From contig JAKIWH010000007.1 in assembly GCA_022750125.1 (NCBI GenBank), positions 1 to 40,194 on the forward strand: a stretch of DNA of 40,194 nt. Reading direction: 5' to 3'. Both the position numbers and the translations under genes were made by a program. This DNA comes from Thermoplasmata archaeon (GTDB taxonomy: Archaea > Thermoplasmatota > Thermoplasmata > Lutacidiplasmatales > UBA184). The notes under the pieces are model-generated. The model ran no database searches and was not told the origin of the DNA. It saw only the letters and a list, made by a program, of their open reading frames with translations. Below are positions 8,752 to 15,606 of this stretch, piece after piece; positions within the stretch are counted from its first letter, which is position 1; each line of letters begins with the position of its first letter.

Positions 8752-9870
8752 ATGGATCCGGTATCGACGAGCGTCCAGGCGATCCTCTTCGCCCTGTTCG
8801 CGCTGCTGACCGCGGCGCTCTCCGCCGTCCTCGGGCCGACCTACGAGAACCTGTTCGTCCCCGAGATGCAGGCAGCGGCGCTCTACCCTGCGCTACCCCC
8901 GGACCCCTCGGGGGCCGGGGGGTTCCTCTCGGTGGCCGCGCAGTTCTCCGACTACCTGGTGGCGAGCCTCGTCGACCCGGCGCTCGTGCTCGTCGTGGTC
9001 GCGGTCGGAGTGCTCTACCTGCTACGGGCGCTCCTTCCCTCGCTCGCTCCTCGGCTCCGGGACCTGTTCCCCCGCCTCGTCGTGGGCGCGCTCCTCGCGA
9101 ACTTCACCCTGCCCGTCGCCGGCGCGCTGTTCGGACTTGCGGCGTGGACCTATCCGGTCGTCGCCGGCTTCGACGGGGGTGCCTGGCAGTCCTGGGTGAA
9201 CCTCGGTGGTGCGGGGCTCGCGAGCTTTAGCTGGGACAACGGGATCCTCGCCTTCGTCGCCGCCTTCGTCCTGCTGAGCGTCGTCCTCCTCCTCGCCGCG
9301 GCGATCGCGGTCCGGAACGCGCTCCTCGGAGTACTGCTCGTGCTCCTGCCGGTGTTCACGCTCGTCTGGCCGATCCCCGCCCTCGCCCCCCTCGCCCGTC
9401 GAGGTTGGCTCTGGTTCGCCGAACTCGCCTTTCTCCCGTCGGCGGTCGTCATCCCGCTCGAACTCGCGGTCGGCTCCTCCTCGATCCTGCTCCTGCTCGG
9501 CTACCTTGTCGCCGCCCTCGGGGCGCCGGCGCTCCTCTCGCTCGCGGGCCAGTCGCTCGGCTCGCTCGGTCTCCCGGCCGCGAGCGGTGTGCTCGCAGGA
9601 GGTATCCAGCGCGGGCTCGCGAGCGCGGGCACAGGTCTCGAAAGCTTCCTACGGCCGGTCGGCGGGCTGGCGCGGCGGGGCGGCTTTACGGCACCGCTCG
9701 CGGGGGCTGTCCGCAGCGCCTCCGCCGTCACGCCTGCCCTCGCCCTCCCCGTGCTTACCGCTTCGCTCCTCGGGAGCGGTGGTGCACGCCTCCTCTCGCA
9801 CCTGCCCCACCGACCGGCGGGCGCCGCACGTCGGCCGAGGATCCCACCGATGCGCAGGCCGAGCCGATGA
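8752..9870 (+). CDS. Polytopic membrane protein, VirB6/TrbL/CedA-like channel candidate
   Basis: A 372-residue membrane protein with about seven to eight predicted helices. These start with residues 8-28 and include a dense block from about 160 to 270. A Gly/Ala/Ser-rich C-terminal tail ends in basic residues (HRPAGAARRPRIPPMRRPSR). Type IV secretion systems have one such inner-membrane channel subunit (VirB6/TrbL; CedA in Sulfolobales) encoded next to the pilin and the ATPase, exactly as here. There is no transporter signature that would suggest another role. It begins 18 bp after the pilin-like gene, and its TGA overlaps the ATG of the PrgI-like gene. Confidence 0.65.
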   Translation: MDPVSTSVQAILFALFALLTAALSAVLGPTYENLFVPEMQAAALYPALPPDPSGAGGFLSVAAQFSDYLVASLVDPALVLVVVAVGVLYLLRALLPSLAPRLRDLFPRLVVGALLANFTLPVAGALFGLAAWTYPVVAGFDGGAWQSWVNLGGAGLASFSWDNGILAFVAAFVLLSVVLLLAAAIAVRNALLGVLLVLLPVFTLVWPIPALAPLARRGWLWFAELAFLPSAVVIPLELAVGSSSILLLLGYLVAALGAPALLSLAGQSLGSLGLPAASGVLAGGIQRGLASAGTGLESFLRPVGGLARRGGFTAPLAGAVRSASAVTPALALPVLTASLLGSGGARLLSHLPHRPAGAARRPRIPPMRRPSR

Positions 9871-10628
9871 GTTTCTCCGGCGCCGCCGCCCTCGAGCTCC
9901 GACTTCCGGATCCGCTCCTCGGAAGGGCGCGTTTCGGTCCGTTCCCGTGCGTGACGGACGCGCTCAAGTTCCTGCTCGCCCTCGCCGTGGGCGCCGTCGT
10001 CGCTGCGCTCGCGGGTCCGCTCCTGTGGCTGCCGTTCGTGGGCGGGGGCTTCCTGCTCGCAGTTTACCGGCCCGACGGCAAGTCGGTCGACGAGCGGTGC
10101 GGGGACTACCTTCGCTGGAGGCTCCGTCCGAGACACGGCGCGCCAGCAGCGGGGGTCGGCTTCCCTCGAACGGTCCAGCGGTGCGATGGGGGGTTCGCCG
10201 CGGGGCTCCGGGTCGGGGGAGCTCCGCTCGCCTTCCTGCCCGTAGCGGAGCAGGAGTCGAGGTTCCGCGCCTACCGCTCGATGCTCGACGGCCTGACCGG
10301 AGCTGTGTGGATGGAGGTAGATTCCACGGCGATCCCGGCCCCCCCGTTCCTCCCCCGCGATGGTGGAAGCGGGAAGGTCGCCTCCGCCGAGAGGGCTGCG
10401 CGCGATGCCTACCGGGAGTTCGCGAGGCTACTCGTTCGCCGGCGGCGCCGTCGCGCGGTGAGGATCCTCCTCGTCGAGCCCGGGGATGGGGCAGGAAGCC
10501 TCGGTAGGCTCTCCTCCCGCATCGACTCCCTCCGGGCAGCGCTCGAGCGGCTCGAGCTGCCCGTGGAGCGGCTGCACGGCGCCGAACTCGCCCGGCTCGC
10601 CCCCGCGGGCGGAGGAAGCCGAGGATGA
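9867..10628 (+). CDS. PrgI/VirB3-like membrane protein with C-terminal soluble domain
   Basis: A 253-residue protein from the ATG at 9867; the frame is open further upstream only as a shadow of the channel gene. A short N-terminus with FGPFPCVTDALKFLLALAVG leads into a membrane hairpin (about residues 33-50 and 51-68), then GKSVDERCGDYLRWRLRPR. This resembles PrgI proteins, the VirB3 equivalents of Gram-positive type IV secretion. About 150 further residues form a soluble alpha/beta region (LTGAVWMEVDST, RILLVEPGDG) resembling the N-terminal domain of VirB4 ATPases. Start and stop both overlap neighbours by 4 bp (ATGA), so it is translationally coupled in the operon. Confidence 0.65.
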   Translation: MSFSGAAALELRLPDPLLGRARFGPFPCVTDALKFLLALAVGAVVAALAGPLLWLPFVGGGFLLAVYRPDGKSVDERCGDYLRWRLRPRHGAPAAGVGFPRTVQRCDGGFAAGLRVGGAPLAFLPVAEQESRFRAYRSMLDGLTGAVWMEVDSTAIPAPPFLPRDGGSGKVASAERAARDAYREFARLLVRRRRRRAVRILLVEPGDGAGSLGRLSSRIDSLRAALERLELPVERLHGAELARLAPAGGGSRG

Positions 10629-10972
10629 GTCGGTCGGTCCCGATCCTCACCTCTGGCCCGGAGCCGCTCGGGCTCGCAGCCGCGGGCGTGCTCGTCTCTG
10701 CCCTCCTCGGCATCGAGTGGCCGGGATTCGCTCCCGTGACCGCGACCCTCGCGGTTCTCGTATTCGTGGCGCTCCTCCTCCGCTGGGCCGACGCAGCCCC
10801 CCGGCTTCGCTCGCCCCCCCGCCTCGCGCTCCTCGCCACGGCTGCGCTCTCCGCGCTGGGCGCCTACCTCCTCCTCACGGGGGGGGAGCGCGTCGCCCTT
10901 GTCGCGTCCGCGACGCTTTGCGGCGCCCTCCTGGGGCGCCCAACTCCCTGCCCGGCGGAGGGAACAGCGTGA
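10625..10972 (+). CDS. Small polytopic membrane protein of the DNA-transfer-like operon
   Basis: A 115-residue protein with about four predicted helices in two hairpins (about residues 14-55 and 65-105), separated by a basic loop (RSPPRLALL). No family is recognised. It sits between the PrgI-like and VirB4-like genes with 4-bp overlaps on both sides (ATGA on the left, GTGA on the right), which implies a stoichiometric partner of the membrane complex. Possible equivalents are small accessory subunits such as CedA2 or VirB8-like anchors; the sequence does not decide. Confidence 0.6.
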   Translation: MSRSVPILTSGPEPLGLAAAGVLVSALLGIEWPGFAPVTATLAVLVFVALLLRWADAAPRLRSPPRLALLATAALSALGAYLLLTGGERVALVASATLCGALLGRPTPCPAEGTA

Positions 10973-12699
10973 GCGGCGGACCCAAGGAGTCGCCGCGGGT
11001 GCAACGAAGTCCGAGGGGAGCGCTTGCTCCGCTCCTCGTGCCCCGGCTCCCTCCTCGGGTCCCGTTCGGGTTCCTGGGGCGGCTCCTCGGGAGCGGCCGT
11101 GAACTCGGGGTGCGGATCGAGCTCCAGCCCGAGCCAGCGGTGCCTTCCCCTCGAGCTCTCGAGGAGATCGCGGCGCGGGCCGAGGCCGAGCTCACCTCCA
11201 ACGTGCCTCCGCCCGAGGGACGCAGGGCGGAGCTCGAACGGGAGGCGGAGAGTGCGCGGGAGGTGGGCCGCAGCCTCGCGGCACGGGAACAACGGCTCTT
11301 CCGGCTCGGGGTTTGCTTCTTCGCGCGCGGCACCAGCGGCTCCGATGCGGAGCGGGAGCGAGGGCGGCTCGAGCGGTCGCTCGAAGCCGCCGGGTTCCGG
11401 CTACGCCTGCCCGTCTACGAGAGCGAGGCGGCGCTCGCGCCCCCGTCGGTGGGCGTGCCCGCCCGTCGACCGGAGGGGTATTGGCACCTCCTGCCGAGCG
11501 ACTCGGCCGCGGCGTTCTTCCCGTTCGTGGACGAGGCGGTGCTCGAGCCCCGGGGCGTGCTCCTCGGGCTCGCGCTGGAAGACGCTTCTCCGGTGGTCCT
11601 GAACCGGTGGGCCCACGCGAGCCACTCCTGGGGCCTCTTCGGGGCGACAGGGTCCGGGAAGAGCTTCGCCGCCGCGCTCCTCGTGAGCCGGGAGCGCTGG
11701 ATGCACCCCGGGCTCTCGACCGCGGTCGTCGACCCGCTCGGGGAGTTCGGGGGATGGGCGCGATCGCTGGGCGGCGAGGTGCTCAACCCGCTCGATCCCG
11801 CGAGCTCGGGCGGCAGCGGCACCGAGAAGGCGGCGCGCGCCGCCGCGCTGCTCGCCGCGCTGTTCCCGAGCCTGCGGGACGAGGAGTCGGCGCTCCTCGA
11901 CCGCGCACTCCAGCGACTCTACGACCAGGGGGGTACCCCGACCTTCTCCGACCTTCTGGCGGCCGTGGAGCGGGAGGAAGCGCGCGCCCCCCGGCTCGTC
12001 GGACTCCTCGAGACCTTCCGGTCGGGCTCGCTCCGCTACCTCGACGGGCCCACGACCGTTTCGCTCGAAGGGGATCCGCTCGTCGTCGACCTGTCGGGCG
12101 TGGCGCCCGAGCAGCGCGCCTTCCACCTGGGCTACGCCCTCGACGCTCTCGCTACGCGGCTCGCGCAGCGGACCGGTCCGAAGCTCCTCGTCGTAGACGA
12201 GGCGCATCTCCTCGCCGCTCACCCGGGGACAGCGCAGTTCTTGGACGGGCTCGTGCGCCGGGTCCGCCACAACTCGGCGGGACTCATCCTGCTTTCCCAG
12301 AGCCCGGACGACTTCCTCCGGACCCCGGCCGGACGCTCCACCCTCCGGAATCTGCGCGCGACCGTCCTCCTCCGGCTCAGCCCGGTCTCCCCCGAGGCTC
12401 GCAGCTTCTACGCGCTCTCGACCGCCGAGGCAGAGTGGCTCGCGCGGGCGCGGCTCCCGCGGGAGGCAGGCTACTCCGAAGGGCTGCTCCGGTTCGGTCC
12501 CGCCCATCTCCCGATCGCGGTCGTAGCGGCCACCCCCGAGTACGAATGGCTGAGCTCGGTGCTCGTCGGGCCCGCGCCGGAGTCGGAGCTCCCGGGCGGT
12601 GCCGGTCGAGGGGCAGGTTTATCTCGGTTCCCGACGGGGGACGAGGGCGATGGCGACGGCTCCGGCCGAAGAGGAGCCGACCCCGCCGCCCCGGCGTGA
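10969..12699 (+). CDS. VirB4/HerA-family ATPase (CedB-like)
   Basis: A 576-residue ATPase from the GTG at 10969, which overlaps the preceding stop; the longer frame from 10486 is antisense or shadow sequence. An N-terminal region (about residues 1-200) resembles the VirB4 N-domain. The FtsK/HerA-superfamily motor follows: Walker A GATGSGKSF (225-233), AVVDPLGEF (about 252-260), Walker B KLLVVDEAHLL (405-415), and LLSQSPDDFL (441-450), whose Gln matches the sensor position of VirB4/TraC ATPases. Such ATPases power pilus assembly and DNA transport; CedB is the version in archaeal DNA import. Its last 50 bp overlap the next gene. Confidence 0.88.
   Translation: MSGGPKESPRVQRSPRGALAPLLVPRLPPRVPFGFLGRLLGSGRELGVRIELQPEPAVPSPRALEEIAARAEAELTSNVPPPEGRRAELEREAESAREVGRSLAAREQRLFRLGVCFFARGTSGSDAERERGRLERSLEAAGFRLRLPVYESEAALAPPSVGVPARRPEGYWHLLPSDSAAAFFPFVDEAVLEPRGVLLGLALEDASPVVLNRWAHASHSWGLFGATGSGKSFAAALLVSRERWMHPGLSTAVVDPLGEFGGWARSLGGEVLNPLDPASSGGSGTEKAARAAALLAALFPSLRDEESALLDRALQRLYDQGGTPTFSDLLAAVEREEARAPRLVGLLETFRSGSLRYLDGPTTVSLEGDPLVVDLSGVAPEQRAFHLGYALDALATRLAQRTGPKLLVVDEAHLLAAHPGTAQFLDGLVRRVRHNSAGLILLSQSPDDFLRTPAGRSTLRNLRATVLLRLSPVSPEARSFYALSTAEAEWLARARLPREAGYSEGLLRFGPAHLPIAVVAATPEYEWLSSVLVGPAPESELPGGAGRGAGLSRFPTGDEGDGDGSGRRGADPAAPA
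12617..12624 (+). promoter_or_regulatory. Candidate internal BoxA within the 3' end of the VirB4-like gene
   Basis: An AT-rich element, GTTTATCT, in very GC-rich coding sequence, centred about 28-30 nt before the ATG at 12650. The spacing fits a leaderless transcript of the last operon gene, which could therefore also be made independently. Confidence 0.35.
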
Positions 12700-13144
12700 C
12701 TCCTGGTCGCTCCGGCAGATCGTCGAGGAGGTCGCGGGACAGCCGCTCGAAGCGTTCCAGGACCCGAGCCGGGCCCCCCACCCGTACGTCCATCTGAAGG
12801 CGACCCACGCGGCCGCCACGAAGCCACGCGCGGAGCCCGAGGAGGACCCCGTCGCCCGGGTCTACCCGCCGCTCGTCGGGGAGGTCGGCCGGAAGCTGCA
12901 CGGTCCCGAGGCCGAGCACCATCGCGAGACGCTCGAAGCGCTCGAAGAGTACGGCCCGCGGGTGACGCTCCGACCCCCGGGACCCTCGCGACGGCCCGAG
13001 CGGATCTACCTCCACTACCTGCTACTCCACCTGGACCGGCTCTCCGACCGGGCCCTCGAGTACCTCCGCGCGGCCGTGCGCGAGGAGCTCGAGCACCGGG
13101 CCTCCGCTTCTACCGAGCCGCCGGCCCCGCCGCCTTCCTTCTGA
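12650..13144 (+). CDS. Uncharacterised soluble protein, last gene of the DNA-transfer-like operon
   Basis: A 164-residue soluble protein with Pro/Glu-rich ends. The middle has charged helical segments (LRQIVEEVAGQPLEAFQDP; ERIYLHYLLLHLDRLSDRAL). There is no membrane segment, cysteine cluster or nucleotide-binding motif. The start lies inside the 3' end of the VirB4-like gene (50-bp overlap in another frame) and has its own BoxA candidate. The 3' end overlaps the convergent methyltransferase gene by 35 bp. A role as a cytoplasmic partner of the ATPase, for example a coupling or substrate factor, is possible from context alone. The family is not recognised. Confidence 0.65.
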   Translation: MATAPAEEEPTPPPRRDSWSLRQIVEEVAGQPLEAFQDPSRAPHPYVHLKATHAAATKPRAEPEEDPVARVYPPLVGEVGRKLHGPEAEHHRETLEALEEYGPRVTLRPPGPSRRPERIYLHYLLLHLDRLSDRALEYLRAAVREELEHRASASTEPPAPPPSF

Positions 13145-13916
13145 GCTCCGCGGCGAGCGCCGGGTCCCGCTCCACCCCGATCGCGTTGCGGCCGAGCTCG
13201 CGCGCGGCCCACAGGGTGGTGCCGGTGCCGGCGAACGGGTCGAGGACCGTCTCGCCCTCGAGCGAGAACATCCGGACGAGCCTACGCGGAAGCTCCGGGG
13301 GGAAGGCGGCCGTGCGGCTCCCGTTCTCTCCGCGTTGCCGGGCGGCGCGTACGTCCCGCCACAGCTGGGAGAACCAGCGGTCCCGCTCCGTGCGCGTGTA
13401 GCGAGCCGCGAGCCGGCGGGGGTCCTTGGGCGGGAGGCGGCGGGGGGCGCCCTTACGGAAGAGGAGGATGAACTCGCAGTCGAGCGTCACGTAGGCGTTC
13501 GGGGGAAGGAATCCCGAGCCGAGGTAGGCGTTCGGGCGGTTCGTGGGTTTCTGCCAGAGCAGGTAGGGGAGCGGTCGGAACCCGACCGCCTCGGCGCGGG
13601 CGAGCACCTCGGCATGGTTCGGCCAGAGGCGAAATCCCTCCGGCCCGGTCCGGAGCGCGTCGCCGATATTGACGGCGAGGATGCCGCCCTCGCAGAGCAC
13701 GCGGTACGCCGCGGCCCAGGCCTCCTCCAGGATGGCGTGCATGCCCCCGAACTCTGTAGCGCCGAGCGCCCGGAAGAGGGAGTCCCACTGCGGGATCATC
13801 GGGTACGGCGGGGAGGTGATCACGAGCTCGACGGAGCCGGGTTCGATCCCGGGCAGGGCCCGAGCATCCCCCTCGATGACCCGAACGGTGGCGGAGAGAA
13901 CCACGGGCCGGACCAC
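13110..13916 (-). CDS. Solitary DNA methyltransferase (SPPY type, N4-cytosine/N6-adenine)
   Basis: A 268-residue amino-methyltransferase. The catalytic motif IV, TSPPYPMIPQWD (about residues 34-45), precedes the SAM-binding motif I, DPFAGTGTTLWAARELG, near the C-terminus. This is the circularly permuted beta-class order, and SPPY is typical of N4-cytosine enzymes. No endonuclease gene is adjacent, so it is an orphan methylase, perhaps for regulation or self-marking. A second GTG 12 nt inside (13904) fits better with a TTATCT element near 13933-13938 and may be the true start. It converges on the DNA-transfer-like operon; a functional link, such as marking self DNA, is only a guess. Confidence 0.9.
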   Translation of the reverse strand: MVRPVVLSATVRVIEGDARALPGIEPGSVELVITSPPYPMIPQWDSLFRALGATEFGGMHAILEEAWAAAYRVLCEGGILAVNIGDALRTGPEGFRLWPNHAEVLARAEAVGFRPLPYLLWQKPTNRPNAYLGSGFLPPNAYVTLDCEFILLFRKGAPRRLPPKDPRRLAARYTRTERDRWFSQLWRDVRAARQRGENGSRTAAFPPELPRRLVRMFSLEGETVLDPFAGTGTTLWAARELGRNAIGVERDPALAAELRRKAAGPAAR

Positions 13917-13984
13917 GCGCTCTCGTCAGATAAGTCGGGGCCCCGCGCCGGCGCAGGTAAGTAGGCAGCGCCCCTTGGTTCGAT

Positions 13985-15289
13985 GTGAAGCTCGACCGGC
14001 CCGTGCTGCAGGTCGCGCTCGACTTCGAGAACTTGAGCCGCGCGATGACGGCCGCCGCGGAGGCGGTCGAGGGCGGCGCGGACTGGATCGAGGCCGGCAC
14101 GCCGCTCATCAAGAGCGAGGGGCTCGACGCGGTGCGCGAGCTCAAGAAAGCGTTCCCCGGCCGGCGGGTCGTCGCCGACATGAAGGTGATGGACACGGGG
14201 GCGTTCGAGGTGGAGCTCGCGGCGAAGGCGGGCGCAGACCTCGTGACCGTCCTCGGGGCCGCGGACGATGAGACGATCGCGGACGCCGTTCGCGGCGGCG
14301 AAAAGTACGGCGCGGAAGTGGTCGTGGACCTGCTCGGGGTCGCGGACCCTGCGGAGCGGGCGAAGACCGTCGCGCGGCTCGGGGCGGGCGCCGTCTGCCT
14401 TCACATCGGGATCGACATGCAGATGACCGGTCGCACCCCGTTCGCTACTCTCGAGGGGGTGGCCCGGGCCTCGCCGGTTCCGGTGGCAGTTGCTGGGGGC
14501 CTCACGAGCGAGACCGTGGCCGAAGCGACACGAGCGGGCGCGCGGATCCTCATCGTCGGCGGGGCGATCACGAAATCACCGAACATCCGGGAGGCGACGG
14601 TACGGATTCGCAAGGCGATCGATACCCGCGAAGCGCTCCCGAGCGAGCATTTCCATCGCGTGGGGGAGGGGGAGGTCCGCTCCGCGTTCGAGCGGGTTTC
14701 CACGCCGAACCTCTCGGACGCCATGCAGCGCCACGGCGCGCTCCACGGTCTCCACGCCCACTTGCCGAGACCGGACTCGAAGCTCGTGGGACCCGCGGTG
14801 ACGGTCGTCACGCGGGACGGCGACTGGGCGAAACCGGTGGAGGCGATCGACCGCGCCGGCCCCGGGGATGTCCTCGTCATCGACGCCGGGGGCCAGACGA
14901 CCGCCATCTGGGGAGAGCTCGCGAGCTGGTCGGCCCACGGCAAGGGAGTGAGCGGCGTCGTGATCGAGGGCGCCGTCCGCGACCTCGACGCGATCCTCGC
15001 CCTCGGCTTTCCCGTCTTCAGCCGGCACGTTTCTCCGAACGCTGGCGAACCGAAGGGTCACGGCGAGATCGGCGTCGAGGTGATCGTCGGGGGCGAGCGG
15101 GTCCGACCCGGCGATTGGATCGTGGGGGACGCGAGCGGCCTTGTCGTCGTTCCGCGGGAGCGGGCCCAAGAGGTCGCGAACCGAGCTCTCGACGTGCTGG
15201 AGCACGAGAACCGCGTACGCGAGGAGATCCAGCGCGGTTCTACTCTCGGCAAGGTCCAGAAACTCGAACGGTGGGAGAGGGTGGGCTAG
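13985..15289 (+). CDS. Bifunctional 3-hexulose-6-phosphate synthase / RraA-like protein
   Basis: A 434-residue fusion. Residues 1 to about 210 form an OMPDC-superfamily barrel with the DxKxxD metal/substrate motif (ADMKVMDTG, D65-K67-D70) and a phosphate-binding end (AVAGGLTSETV, ILIVGGAITKSP), as in hexulose-6-phosphate synthase. In archaea this enzyme interconverts ribulose-5-phosphate plus formaldehyde with hexulose-6-phosphate, making pentoses. Residues ~225-434 are a RraA-like domain with AIWGELASWSAHGKGVSG and VIEGAVRDLDAI, the latter holding the R-D metal pair. This fusion is known in other archaea. RraA-like domains are often oxaloacetate/HMG-type aldolases, so an RNase-regulator role should not be assumed. 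Confidence 0.9.
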   Translation: MKLDRPVLQVALDFENLSRAMTAAAEAVEGGADWIEAGTPLIKSEGLDAVRELKKAFPGRRVVADMKVMDTGAFEVELAAKAGADLVTVLGAADDETIADAVRGGEKYGAEVVVDLLGVADPAERAKTVARLGAGAVCLHIGIDMQMTGRTPFATLEGVARASPVPVAVAGGLTSETVAEATRAGARILIVGGAITKSPNIREATVRIRKAIDTREALPSEHFHRVGEGEVRSAFERVSTPNLSDAMQRHGALHGLHAHLPRPDSKLVGPAVTVVTRDGDWAKPVEAIDRAGPGDVLVIDAGGQTTAIWGELASWSAHGKGVSGVVIEGAVRDLDAILALGFPVFSRHVSPNAGEPKGHGEIGVEVIVGGERVRPGDWIVGDASGLVVVPRERAQEVANRALDVLEHENRVREEIQRGSTLGKVQKLERWERVG

Positions 15290-15345
15290 CCCACCCCGAC
15301 CCGTTCCGAAATGCTAAAGGGGCCGGCCTTCCGACGAGGAACGGT

Positions 15346-15420
15346 GCTCCCGTAGTCTAGTCCGGCCAAGGATTCGGCGCCTTCGACGCCGTAACCCGGG
15401 TTCAAATCCCGGCGGGAGCA
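15346..15420 (+). tRNA. tRNA-Glu (anticodon TTC)
   Basis: A 75-nt cloverleaf. The acceptor is GCTCCCG/CGGGAGC with discriminator A at 15420 and no encoded CCA. The D-arm is GTCT/GGAT, the anticodon stem CGGCG/CGCCG with loop CCTTCGA (anticodon TTC at 15382-15384), and the T-arm CCGGG/CCCGG with loop TTCAAAT. There is no intron. Position 33, almost always U, reads C (15381). Confidence 0.93.
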
Positions 15421-15556
15421 GTGCCCTCACGCTACGCTCCGTACACCAGGGGGTACGGCTCGAACGCGGGACGCCGTCGAGGACCCAGTGAAGACGTCTC
15501 CGTCGACACGTGCTGAGCCGAACCCTCTCCGCTCCTCGGCGAAATCCTGACTTACG

Positions 15557-15564
15557 TTTAAATA
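15557..15564 (+). promoter_or_regulatory. BoxA promoter of the pilin-like gene
   Basis: TTTAAATA, a near-consensus archaeal BoxA. The predicted transcription start near 15587 leaves a short leader of about 20 nt containing GAGGTG (15592-15597). That motif is a Shine-Dalgarno match located 9 nt before the ATG at 15607, and this decides the start. Confidence 0.75.
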
Positions 15565-15606
15565 GGGAGTCCCGGCGTACTCATCATTCCCGAGGTGCTG
15601 TTTTCC

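Noticed and set aside
10486-10968. N-terminal extension of the VirB4-like ATPase
   Set aside because: This part overlaps the PrgI-like and small membrane genes in other frames and is Arg/Pro/Ser-rich. The GTG at 10969 overlapping the upstream stop (GTGA) is the natural start.
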